Below, one piece after another: positions 9,691 to 18,894 of a stretch of DNA of 64,000 bases; position 1 is the first letter of the stretch, and the number at the start of each line of letters is the position of its first letter. The notes beneath the pieces are model-generated. The model was not told where the DNA came from and made no database searches. It was given only the letters and a program-made list of their open reading frames with translations. The DNA comes from an uncultured Desulfobacter sp. (GTDB lineage: Bacteria > Desulfobacterota > Desulfobacteria > Desulfobacterales > Desulfobacteraceae), in the NCBI RefSeq assembly GCF_963664415.1, contig NZ_OY761445.1, positions 3,126,501 to 3,190,500 on the forward strand. The letters run 5' to 3'. The position numbers were made by a program, and so were the translations under genes.

Positions 9691-10768
9691 GGCTCATGTC
9701 GTGTTTTGGGGTCCTTTAAATTTGTTGAAGAACCAAATCTGACTTGCGTTACTGATTCTCATCATAATAAATATCTGCTCTACTACTAACTGGTTATATT
9801 CGGAGCGGAGCTGATGAAGGTAAATATAAAGAGCCTGATAGATGATGTACAATGCTATGAAACCGTTCGTGACCTACGTTGGCCAGAAATACGAGAATGC
9901 CCTTTTTGTAATTCCATACGCACAATCAAAAAAGGTTACGATGATAAGGACTCCGCCAAACAACGCTATAAATGCAAAGATTGCGGAAGACGCTTTGATG
10001 ATCTCACTGGAACCATTTTTTCTGGACATCACCAACCCCTCAAAGTGTGGATATTGTGTCTCTATTTCATGGGGTTGAATTTGTCCAACAACCAGATTTC
10101 TAAAGAATTGGGGCTTAATCGTGGAGATGTTCACAACATGGCTGCTCAGCTACGCGAAGGCGTGGTAAAAAAAAACCACAGATAACTCTTCGGGATGAGG
10201 TTGAATGCGATGAGGTGTATATCGTTGCAGGGCACAAAGGCAACCCCGCGGCTGTATTAAAAAAAGGAAGAGACGGTCGGCGTAACCGATTAAGGGGTGC
10301 CAGGGGCCGTGGTACGTTAGAGAAAGAGAAACCACCCATTTTCGGGATGATACAACGGTGCGGACAGGTTGTGATTCAAATGCTGCCCGATGTCCGGCAG
10401 ACCACCATTAAGCCTTTGATAAAGGCCACTATACAGTCTGGAACATTGGTCTATACCGATGAATATGCCATTTATAACAGGTTGGATGAGTGGGGTTACG
10501 ACCATGAAAGCGTGAATCATGGGGCCGGTGAATATGCCAGAGACGACGATGGAGACGGATTTTGTGAAATCCACGTGAATACAATGGAAGGCTTCTGGTC
10601 ATTACTCCGAAGTTGGATTCGCCCACATAGGGGGATCTCACAGGAGAAACTACCTTTTTACCTCGGTTTTTTTGAATTCGTTCATAATGCTGGTAAACGT
10701 GGAAAATCCTTGCTTCACTCACTCATTGAGGTGATGATTAAGTGAGACCCCAAAACACGACATGAGCC
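9691..10768 (+). mobile_element. IS1595-family insertion sequence (1078 bp)
   Basis: Perfect 23-bp inverted repeats begin GGCTCATGTCGTGTTTTGGG at 9691 and end with the complement at 10768. The 8-bp target duplication TTATTTTT (9683-9690 and 10769-10776) fits IS1595-family behaviour. It inserted about 30 bp from the end of the preceding IS1634 element. Confidence 0.93.
9814..10745 (+). CDS. IS1595-family transposase, two frames joined at an A9 run
   Basis: Frame one (9814-10185) gives a zinc ribbon (CPFCNS, CKDCGRRF) and a helix-turn-helix (LSNNQISKELGLNRGDVHNM). It stops shortly after a run of nine A near 10165. A minus-one shift there continues as KPQITLRDEVECDEVYIV into the ISXO2-like DDE core (Asp in CDEVY, Asp in VYTDEYAIY, a late MEGFWSLL helix) and ends at 10745. 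The A9 run is a classic slippery context, so the shift may be programmed. A plain one-base mutation is equally possible from sequence alone. All catalytic parts are present when the frames are joined. Confidence 0.8.
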
Positions 10769-10836
10769 TTATTTTTTATTCCCAATTGCCGACGCAAAAG
10801 AGGGTATGATGCACACACTTTCACAATGGGCAATCT

Positions 10837-11888
10837 GTGTTCGTTTTATGCATGGTATCAGGGTTATATGTTTCCAGTATATGCAGGAAACAAAAACGAG
10901 GCGAAGAAGCGCTCCGTGCAAGCGAGGAGTCCCTGCGGGGCCTATTCAGCGCATTGCCTATAGGAGTCGGGACGCTCAAGGATCGAGTGCTCACGTCGGC
11001 CAATGAGAGGATGTGGGAGATTACGGGGTATCCCCCGGATGAAAGCATCGGCAAACCTGCAAGCTGTATGCAGACAAAGATGAATTCAAACGTGTTGGCA
11101 AAAAAATTTATAGTGAAATAGCCAGGGTTGGGTGTTGTTTCGTGAATGCTTGCTGGAGGCGTAAGGATGGATTGGAACTGAACGTTCTGATCGGTGCGGC
11201 AGTTGCACACAAAGGTTCGGAGTCCACGGACATCGTGTCGTCGGTCATGGATATTACTGAGCAACACGAAAAAGAAGCTTGGTACCGGCTTCTGTTCGAG
11301 AAAGCGCATGATGGTCTACTCCTCATGGACGAGCATCACTTCGTAGACTGTAACGCCAGTGCGCTCAGGGCATACCGTGTGGCGCGTGAGCGGATTATCG
11401 GTGCTTCGCCGTTTGATTTTTCACCGGAGAAGCAACCCGATGGCACCGAATCCAAACAGGCCGGCCTGCAACGTATCAACTCCGCGCTTGCCGGGGAGCC
11501 CCAGGTTTTCGAATGGCGTCATCTGCGTGGGGATGGTGTACCAATTGACGCTGAAATCAGCCTGAATTGCATCCAGCGGGGAGGCAAGCAGTACCTTCTG
11601 ACCACGAATCGGGATATCACGGAACGCAATCAGATGCTAAAGGCCCTCCATGAAAGTGAGGAATACCTGACGAGCATCTTCCGTACCGTGCGGACCGGAA
11701 TCGGTGTCGTGGCCGACCGGTCGTTGGAAACCGTCAATGACCGATTCTGCGAAATCTTCGGGTACGCCCGCGAAGAGCTTGTGGGAGATCTAACCAGAAA
11801 ACTTTATGTTTCTGAAGAAGAGTTCCAGCGCTGCGGGAAAGCGATATACGGCCAGCTGGACGAAAATGGTAATTCAATCACACTTTAA
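10837..11888 (+). pseudogene. Multi-PAS sensor protein remnant
   Basis: A transmembrane stub (FVLCMVSGLYVSSICRKQK) leads into a PAS domain (SLRGLFSALPIGVGTLKDR, YPPDESIGKPA). A frameshift near 11063 moves reading to LYADKDEFKRVGKKIYSEI, then a second PAS/PAC block (WRRKDGLELNVLIGA, VMDITEQ). Two more PAS domains follow (LLFEKAHDGLLLMDEHHF; SIFRTVRTGIGVVADRS). The last is cut off after GKAIYGQLDENGN and no histidine-kinase, GGDEF or other output domain follows. Both ends are lost. The neighbouring cheV and the IS1595 element mark the likely break points. Confidence 0.75.
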
Positions 11889-11904
11889 AAATGGGAGACA
11901 TCTT

Positions 11905-12828
11905 ATGAATGAGCAGGGAATATTGCTTGAGTCAGGCACCAACGAACTGGAGCTGCTCGCAGTCCTGATAAATGACCAGCTTTTCGGGATTAACGTTGCC
12001 AAGGTCCAATCTATTCAACAATATGATCAAAAATCAATAGCCACTCTACCCCATGAGGTGCCGGGAGTTCTTGGCATGCTACTTTACAGGGACAAGACGA
12101 TTCCTGTAATGGATTTAGCACAGATACTTGATATTGAGGAGACCATTGAATATGAAAGAGAAATCGTTGTGGTTACTGAATTTAATAATTCTGTAAATGG
12201 TTTCAAAGTTAATGGTGTAAGACGTATATATCGGATATCCTGGAAAGACCTGGTACCACTCGATCAGACCATCGGGGATACAAATTATTTTACTGGTTCA
12301 GTAAGCATTGAAGGTGATCAGATATTGGTCGTTGATCTTGAGCATATTCTATCAACGATTTTTCCAGATCTTATCATTGAAGATGTTAGTGAGGAAAATC
12401 TTTCAAAAAATGAGAATATTACAAGGGATCAACTCCAAATTATTTTTACAGATGACTCATCGACGATACGAAAGGGTGTGTCACGTGCTCTGAAATCAGC
12501 AGGGTTCTCAAACATTACGGAATTTGAAAATGGTTCTCAAACGCTTCAACATTTAGAAATTAATTTTGGAACCGGAGAACAGAACTTAAGTAAAGTGGTT
12601 CTTATAAGTGATATAGAAATGCCCCAAATGGATGGACTGACTTTATGTAAAAATGTGAAACAGAATCCAAACCTCAAAAACATTTTTACCATCATGTTTT
12701 CAAGTTTAATTAACAAACAAATGATTGCAAAGTGTAATGCGGTAAAAGCTGATAATTATGTCACCAAACCAGAAACCAATCAACTAATTCAATTGCTGGA
12801 TGAACTATGTATCGGTTCTGCGGATTAG
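11905..12828 (+). CDS. cheV: CheV chemotaxis coupling protein
   Basis: This protein of about 307 residues joins a CheW-like domain (residues about 10-160, LLAVLINDQLFGINVAKVQSI, YRDKTIPVMDLAQIL) to a response-regulator receiver domain (about 180-305). The receiver has the acidic pair in IFTDDSSTIRKG, the phospho-acceptor Asp in VLISDIEMPQMDG, and the conserved Lys in VTKPETN. It couples chemoreceptors to CheA and is thought to act in adaptation by receiver phosphorylation. The ATG at 11905 follows GGGAG; an upstream in-frame ATG at 11806 lies inside the PAS remnant and was rejected. No other chemotaxis gene is nearby. Confidence 0.9.
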   Translation: MNEQGILLESGTNELELLAVLINDQLFGINVAKVQSIQQYDQKSIATLPHEVPGVLGMLLYRDKTIPVMDLAQILDIEETIEYEREIVVVTEFNNSVNGFKVNGVRRIYRISWKDLVPLDQTIGDTNYFTGSVSIEGDQILVVDLEHILSTIFPDLIIEDVSEENLSKNENITRDQLQIIFTDDSSTIRKGVSRALKSAGFSNITEFENGSQTLQHLEINFGTGEQNLSKVVLISDIEMPQMDGLTLCKNVKQNPNLKNIFTIMFSSLINKQMIAKCNAVKADNYVTKPETNQLIQLLDELCIGSAD

Positions 12829-13049
12829 TAAATGCAGGGCGAGACTTTTTGGTATTATTTTTGCCAAAAGCGTTCAAAGGCTATACCCCTTATCGGACCA
12901 GAGGAAGTCGATGGATCCCCTGTGCCCCCGAGGTAGTGCCGGAATAGGCCCATATTGTAAGATCTTGATAATATTTTTATTCTTTGTTATAGCTTGCTTA
13001 AAAAAAGGAAATCCCCATCCATCATTCTTATTCCAAGGGATAAAAAGTC

Positions 13050-15743
13050 ATGAAAGCTTTTTACACAAAAATGGCATTCTTAGTGGCTGTTTCAAGCGTG
13101 TTAGCTATTTTTATCTTTGGTTTTACCGGCGCAGTACTGGCTCAGACCATTGATGTGACGGTTACCACTGCAGTAATCTCTTCACAAAATCAGGCCACAT
13201 TTACAGCAACTGAAACGGGCAATGCCAAAGCGCATGTGAGTATCTATATTGATGGCATATTGAGCGGCGAAACCGATTCAAATGGCAAATGCGTAGTTTC
13301 CGGTTTAACGTCCGGTTCGCATGCTTGGGAGGCAATATATGGGGGGGGCGCCATAGGGATAGGGAAGTTTGTATTTTTCCAATATGGCATTTTAGCGACA
13401 GGAACAGATAGCCCACCCATCAATTTTAGTTATGCCATTAATGTCACGGCATCAACTTCCGGGATATGGGGTTACGATGCCGGGAATAGTGGTGAATATA
13501 AACAAGCATTTATTGATACTCCAGGTATTGCATCTGGCACATACTTAAAATGTAAAAGAAGGGAAATCAGAGCAGATATCCATTATGGTATTTCTTTTGA
13601 TAGCCCCCCTTCAATAAACGTATCATCAACTGGATATGATGGAGCTAATCCGCACATAGGAGGTTCACCTTGGTGTAGTATGATCGAAGAGAGAACTGAT
13701 GGATGCAGTCTTAAAAGCTTTGTATATTATGTAGGATATACTATTTTAGGCTCAAGCGTTAAAAAGTGGCTTCCCGATGACAATGCACAGTTTTCAATTA
13801 CCTGGTCCGGCTCAAAAGCAGGTAGTAACAGCGTAAATAATAACGATATGGATAAAATTATTGAGACTATGTCTGGTAACCGGACCAACGGGACGAGTTT
13901 AGCGCTTACTGTTAATGGGACCACATACCACGGTGAGTATAGCGTCCAGGGAGGTGGCGTAAAATTATGGTTTGTTGGAAATGAACTACATGCTGCGTAT
14001 ATTGCGTCACCACAATCCTGGTCACAAACTAGTGCCGGGTCAGGCAGCGTTACCGACAAAGATGTGGGTAGATTAATAACCGAATCTTCATTGGAATCCC
14101 CTAATAACGATACTGCTTATTCAGTCGAATATCTTTTAATAAATGGAACATCCGTGCGTGATCAGGACGACAACGATAAAAACAGAGATTTGAATAAAAT
14201 CGAATATAGCGGTGTTATGGGGTGGATGTCGGGGAACAAATTGTATGCCAGCATGTCTTATCATCCGCCGTCGGCATTTATCGATTCTATTTCACCTATC
14301 TTAACTCAAATTGATGATTCTGTGTATTTCAATGGTCACGGAACAGATACGGATCCGGGTGATTATATAACCGAATATAAATGGCGGTCGCATAAAGATG
14401 GTGTGTTAAGCACTTCAAGCTCGTTTGCAACCGATAAGCTTTCGACTGGAAGTCATGTTATTTACTTTCAAGTGGCGGACAGTACCCCGTACACTAAACC
14501 ATTTACACCGTTATGGTCTCCGGAAATAACCAGCAGTATACGAGTAAATAAACCTCCGGTTTCTTATATAAGTTTAATACGAGGTACCGGCATAGATAGC
14601 AATGGTTATCCGACATTAATATTGGGAGAACCGATGACCTTTGACGGTGTTGGACTTGACTTTGACGGATATATCTCAGGCTATGAATGGAATTCCAATA
14701 TAAGCGGACTACTGAGCACTTCCAAATCATTTACTATCTCTGATCTGCCAATTGGCGTCCATAAAATATCTTTGCGAGTATGGGACAATGAAGGTGCGTG
14801 GTCAGAAGTTTCAAGAGAGATAAAAGTAAGGCGCACACCGGTCGTATTTGTTGGTGGCTATGATTGGGAGGACATGCCCAAATATGGCGAAATTCATTAT
14901 CGCCCTGAGATAGAAGACCCAAAGGCCACAACGAGAAATTCTAATTTATTTATTCAACCACGGACAGGCGATCTTTATAAATGGGCGTATAAGCTTTCCG
15001 AAGAGATAAGTAAACTGAAATTGGATACTGGGACAAAAAAGGTTGATATTGTAGCATATAGTGCGGGCGGTTTGATTGCCAGATGGTATATTCAGAAAGG
15101 TTATAGAAATGATGTCAGAAAATTTATCAGTGAAGCCTCTCCGCATCATGGAACAGATGTTAGCTTATTGGGTCAAATATTCTTAGAACCCTGGGAAGGA
15201 GAAAAGGGGGGAGGGAGGAGTATTAGGCCCCACAGTGATTTCTTGAGAGAATTGAACGGACACGATGGTTGTGCTGACACTCGTGAAAGAGGCATCGATT
15301 TAATTAACCCAAATACTGAATATTATGTTATTGCCCAGGATAGTGAATATTACCGTACATTTGCACATACACATAACAAAGGGCTTGAAAAAATATTGGG
15401 GGGTAATATTACCTTTCCTGCCTTGTTACGGATAGGGGACGGGGTTGTTCTCGGCTACAGTGCATATTTGGACAATGTAGTATGGTTTAGAATAAATGAG
15501 GGCGACCATCCAGGCTATTATGAAGAACTTGGTGTAATTGCCAAAGCGAATGAAATACTTCACAACGATTCATTTGCAAACATGGTTCAAGATTCCACAA
15601 GCAGTTTTGAAAACCCCTTAGAAGACACCTTGGAAGGGCGCATTCCCATTTTCACGGTTATGCAGCTAACAATGAAATATGTGAATTGGCCATTTGTTTC
15701 AGACAGTTCCATCGTCCCGATTTATAGTATGAGCGCAGCATGA
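13050..15743 (+). CDS. Secreted PKD-repeat lipase-like protein, 3' end disrupted
   Basis: A clear signal peptide (residues 1-31, hydrophobic core FLVAVSSVLAIFIFGF, cleavage near VLAQ) is followed by beta-rich adhesin-like domains. Two PKD-like domains come next (about 410-500 and 505-600, YITEYKWRSHKDGVLS and YISGYEWNSNISGLLS). The last part is an alpha/beta-hydrolase resembling lipases and palmitoyl-thioesterases: nucleophile S671 in VAYSAGGLIARW, ASPHHGTDV after it, and candidate His H820 in NEGDHPGYY. The true gene stops at the ISKra4 element edge at 15635; the last 36 residues of the reading frame are encoded by the element. The hydrolase core appears nearly complete. The original C-terminus may be the remnant at 19978. 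Confidence 0.75.
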   Translation: MKAFYTKMAFLVAVSSVLAIFIFGFTGAVLAQTIDVTVTTAVISSQNQATFTATETGNAKAHVSIYIDGILSGETDSNGKCVVSGLTSGSHAWEAIYGGGAIGIGKFVFFQYGILATGTDSPPINFSYAINVTASTSGIWGYDAGNSGEYKQAFIDTPGIASGTYLKCKRREIRADIHYGISFDSPPSINVSSTGYDGANPHIGGSPWCSMIEERTDGCSLKSFVYYVGYTILGSSVKKWLPDDNAQFSITWSGSKAGSNSVNNNDMDKIIETMSGNRTNGTSLALTVNGTTYHGEYSVQGGGVKLWFVGNELHAAYIASPQSWSQTSAGSGSVTDKDVGRLITESSLESPNNDTAYSVEYLLINGTSVRDQDDNDKNRDLNKIEYSGVMGWMSGNKLYASMSYHPPSAFIDSISPILTQIDDSVYFNGHGTDTDPGDYITEYKWRSHKDGVLSTSSSFATDKLSTGSHVIYFQVADSTPYTKPFTPLWSPEITSSIRVNKPPVSYISLIRGTGIDSNGYPTLILGEPMTFDGVGLDFDGYISGYEWNSNISGLLSTSKSFTISDLPIGVHKISLRVWDNEGAWSEVSREIKVRRTPVVFVGGYDWEDMPKYGEIHYRPEIEDPKATTRNSNLFIQPRTGDLYKWAYKLSEEISKLKLDTGTKKVDIVAYSAGGLIARWYIQKGYRNDVRKFISEASPHHGTDVSLLGQIFLEPWEGEKGGGRSIRPHSDFLRELNGHDGCADTRERGIDLINPNTEYYVIAQDSEYYRTFAHTHNKGLEKILGGNITFPALLRIGDGVVLGYSAYLDNVVWFRINEGDHPGYYEELGVIAKANEILHNDSFANMVQDSTSSFENPLEDTLEGRIPIFTVMQLTMKYVNWPFVSDSSIVPIYSMSAA

Positions 15744-16279
15744 GCATTTTCTCCGCATTTTCTTTATACCAAAAAATGCAGGGACCCTTGAGTCTCAAAT
15801 TGACAACTCTTCGAATCGAACTTTCAATCGCACCACTGCCAATCGGCAAATTCAATGCCTTTACCGTTGGGAAAGCAAGACGGTGCCTATTACGTACAAA
15901 ATAATCCCGTTCTGTCTTTATGGCTTTGCTGTTCCGGCCTCGACAAAGAGCCTGTACTTCTTGTACGACCGTTGCCGATTCACCTTTTAGCAAAAACCGT
16001 CGCTGTTTTGAGACCCAGGCTTTACGTTTTTTGGCTGACCAGTTTTTTCGTAATCCTGCAACCTTTCCCAGATGCTCTACTGCATGATAAAAATCAAGGA
16101 GTTCATGCACACTCTCCGGATTCAACCCCAGTGCCTTGATCAGACCAGGGACTCGATTCCATATCCAATGAGCCCCGTCCGCAACAAACATGGTTTTGCT
16201 AACCTAAAATTGACCCCTTTGAGGGCCAAATGACAACCTAAAATTGACCCCCCACTTTGCATCAGTACTCTGGTATTGA

Positions 16280-17821
16280 ATGGAGATTTTTAACCCATTA
16301 CCGGAGACGAAAAGGAGAATGCTTAAAGTGGATCAGTATGATTACATCCGAACAGCTCACCGTGTTTATGGAAAGGCCATTAAAGAGCTTGCCAGAGAAA
16401 CCGGCCATTCAAAAAACACCATAAAAAAAATTTTAAAGCAGGAATACATTGGCTACAAGCAACGATCTAAACAGCCATATCCCGTTCTTGGTCCTTATAT
16501 CCAGGAGATAGACCGCTGGCTTGGCGATGACAAGGACAAGCCATACAAACAGCGACATACAGCAACCCGGATATACCATCGTCTGAAATCGGAACTCGAG
16601 TATTCCGGTGGAGAGACGACGGTTCGCCGTTATGTGCGTGAGGCAAAGCTGAGGCTGGGTTTAACGAATCAGCAGGCATTTATCCCATCAGATCCGACGA
16701 CTGCCCAGGAAGCCGAGGTAGACTGGGGAAACTGTCAGGCAGTTATTGCCGGCGAACCCGTGAAGCTGAAATTATTTTGCATACGTTCAAAATGTTCGGG
16801 CAAACACTTTGTTCGCTGTTATCCCTGTGAAAGGCAGCAAGCTTTATTTGACGCTCATATCCAGGCCTTTTCATTTTTTGGAGGCGTGTTCCCAGTTCTT
16901 ATCTATGACAATCTGACAACAGTCGTACAAAAGGTATTTAAAGGAAAAAAACGTCATCTTCAGGAATCTTATAATCGGTTCAAGGCCTATTACAACTTCG
17001 ATCCAAGGTTTTGCAATCCCGGCCAGGGCCATGAAAAAGGTGGGATTGAAGGCCTGGTCGGCTACGCTCGAAGAAATTATATGGTTCCTATCCCACATGC
17101 TGACAGCCTGGACGAATTGAACACGCGCCTCCTCGATGATTGCATGGCCTATGGAGAGCATCGCATCGCCGGTCAAACACAAAGCGTCAATGAATTGTTT
17201 GAATCAGAAAAGCAGGTATTGCTGCCATTGCCGACAACATCGTTCAGTAACGTTGAGACGTTCATGGTCAGGGTAAACAAATATGCCACCGTTATTATTG
17301 ACAAGAACCGGTATTCTGTCCCGACGCGCTATGCTTACATGAGAGTGCAGGCGATAGTAGAGATAGACCAGGTGATCATTTATTGGAGCGGCAGAAAAAT
17401 AAGCACCCATCATCGGTTATATGGAAATAATAAGTGGAGTTTAAAACCGGAACATTATCTGGAGTTGATTCGTCAGCGTCCACAATCATTTGATACCGCC
17501 CGGCCAATTTTACAATGGCGTGATCAATGGCCGGATTGCCTGGAAAAGTTATTAGAACATTTTCGCCGGAAAAACGGTGTAACCAAAGGTACCCGGGAAT
17601 TTGTCACCGTGCTGATGCTGTACGAAAAATATGCTGTCGACAAGATCGAAGCAGCCGTAAAGGAAGCACTGAAAAGCAATGTCGGCTGCAGCAATGCTCT
17701 CAAGCAGATTTTACACAGTCAAAACATCTCTATGGAGTCCCAATTTGATCCTTTGTCGAACTGGGAGACACTGCCCCCTGCTGACATCTCGGCATACGAA
17801 CAGCTTGGAGGTATCTTATGA
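16280..17821 (+). CDS. istA: IS21 transposase IstA
   Basis: This 513-residue transposase has an N-terminal helix-turn-helix (KAIKELARETGHSKNTIKKIL) and an integrase-type DDE core: Asp in AEVDWGNCQ, Asp in LIYDNLTTV, Glu in HEKGGIEGLVGYARR. A C-terminal beta domain follows (RYSVPTRYAYM). The reading frame starts at 16280; an internal ATG at 16319 follows AAGGAGA but is spaced very tightly. Its last codons overlap the istB start (ATGA at 17818-17821), which indicates translational coupling. Confidence 0.93.
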   Translation: MEIFNPLPETKRRMLKVDQYDYIRTAHRVYGKAIKELARETGHSKNTIKKILKQEYIGYKQRSKQPYPVLGPYIQEIDRWLGDDKDKPYKQRHTATRIYHRLKSELEYSGGETTVRRYVREAKLRLGLTNQQAFIPSDPTTAQEAEVDWGNCQAVIAGEPVKLKLFCIRSKCSGKHFVRCYPCERQQALFDAHIQAFSFFGGVFPVLIYDNLTTVVQKVFKGKKRHLQESYNRFKAYYNFDPRFCNPGQGHEKGGIEGLVGYARRNYMVPIPHADSLDELNTRLLDDCMAYGEHRIAGQTQSVNELFESEKQVLLPLPTTSFSNVETFMVRVNKYATVIIDKNRYSVPTRYAYMRVQAIVEIDQVIIYWSGRKISTHHRLYGNNKWSLKPEHYLELIRQRPQSFDTARPILQWRDQWPDCLEKLLEHFRRKNGVTKGTREFVTVLMLYEKYAVDKIEAAVKEALKSNVGCSNALKQILHSQNISMESQFDPLSNWETLPPADISAYEQLGGIL

Positions 17822-18570
17822 ACCCAGCAGTCCAGGCAGTCCTCACACAGCACTTAAAAACGCTGAAGCTCTCGACGATGGAAAAAGAGTTGGAAGGTCA
17901 GATCCGGCAGGCGCATGAGGCGGCCTGCGGCTACGATGAGTTTTTATTGAATCTTGTTGAAGCGGAAGTTCAAATACGGCAGGAAAACGGTCGCAAGCGA
18001 CGTCTCAAGGAAGCCAGGTTCCCGATGCAGAAACCGCTTGAAACATTTGATTTTGAGGCTGCCCCTGATTTGGACGCCCGGTTGATCAAAGAACTTTCAA
18101 CAGGGACATTCATTAAAGAAGCCCGGAATATAATTTTGATAGGTAAAAGCGGAGCCGGTAAAACCCATCTGGCAACCAGCATCGGGATGGAAGCCTGCCG
18201 GTATGGACATCGAGTTCGTTTTATTACTGGTTGTGGGCTTGCAAACGAACTGACGGAGGCCAGGGAACAACAGGCTCTGGGTAGAATGATAAAACGATAT
18301 GCCGGTTATGGGCTGTTGATTCTTGATGAATTGGGGTACGTCCCGTTCAGTAAAATCGGCGCTGAATTATTGTTCCAAGTCCTTACCGAGCGCCATGAAA
18401 GACGTTCGATCATCATCACTACCAATCTTGGTTTTGGTGATTGGACGCAGGTGTTTGGCGATGCAAATCTTACCGCTGCTCTGCTGGATCGTGTCACTCA
18501 CCGGGCTCACATTATTCAATGTAACTGGGACAGTTATCGACTTAAACAGACTTTAAAATCGAGAGGATAA
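17818..18570 (+). CDS. istB: IS21 helper ATPase IstB
   Basis: This 250-residue AAA+ ATPase, related to DnaC, assembles on target DNA and stimulates IstA. The N-terminal helical part (LKTLKLSTMEKELEGQIRQA) is followed by Walker A (LIGKSGAGKTHLA), Walker B (LLILDELGYVPF), sensor I (IIITTNLGF), and an arginine-rich C-terminus (LLDRVTHRAHII). It overlaps istA by four bases. Confidence 0.94.
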   Translation: MNPAVQAVLTQHLKTLKLSTMEKELEGQIRQAHEAACGYDEFLLNLVEAEVQIRQENGRKRRLKEARFPMQKPLETFDFEAAPDLDARLIKELSTGTFIKEARNIILIGKSGAGKTHLATSIGMEACRYGHRVRFITGCGLANELTEAREQQALGRMIKRYAGYGLLILDELGYVPFSKIGAELLFQVLTERHERRSIIITTNLGFGDWTQVFGDANLTAALLDRVTHRAHIIQCNWDSYRLKQTLKSRG

Positions 18571-18573
18571 AGA

Positions 18574-18834
18574 ATGAAAGAACTGGATGTATATAATCCC
18601 CTGAAAGGTCGAAATGAAACGATAAGGATCGAGATCTCCGAAGACTGTACGACCTATTTTGAAGAGGCGGAGAAGAATGATGATATCCTGAGCATTACAG
18701 ACACAGATGCCGGTTTGTTAATACAAGAGTGTGGGTGCACAAAACCGATTCTCATAGCTGTAGAATCACGGGAATCAATTAATTACAGCCAAAAAGGAGC
18801 GTTGAAGGCAATAGCCGACTACTGCGTTGGGTAG
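18574..18834 (+). CDS. Small accessory protein of the IS21 element
   Basis: This 86-residue acidic protein starts 3 nt after the istB stop, behind a GAGGATAAAG ribosome site. It contains two cysteines close together (IQECGCTKP) and reads cleanly to a stop just before the large palindrome. Standard IS21 elements carry only istA and istB, so this is a passenger or accessory gene co-transcribed with them. No family is recognised. Its position inside the terminal repeats means it moves with the element. Confidence 0.6.
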   Translation: MKELDVYNPLKGRNETIRIEISEDCTTYFEEAEKNDDILSITDTDAGLLIQECGCTKPILIAVESRESINYSQKGALKAIADYCVG

Positions 18835-18840
18835 CCCGTC

Positions 18841-18894
18841 CGGCCAGGGCCAGGGGATCGGCCCGGCGCCGGGCCGATCCCCTGGCCCTGGCCG
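18841..18894. repeat. Perfect 54-bp G/C-rich palindrome
   Basis: Each 27-bp half is the exact complement of the other (left half starts CGGCCAGGGCCAGGGGATCG), with no loop. It lies 6 bp after the IS21 accessory gene. TTGGGTA before it and TTACCCAA after it extend the pairing, with a few extra bases on one side. It may terminate the istA-istB operon, but no T-tract follows on the plus strand. Confidence 0.85.
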
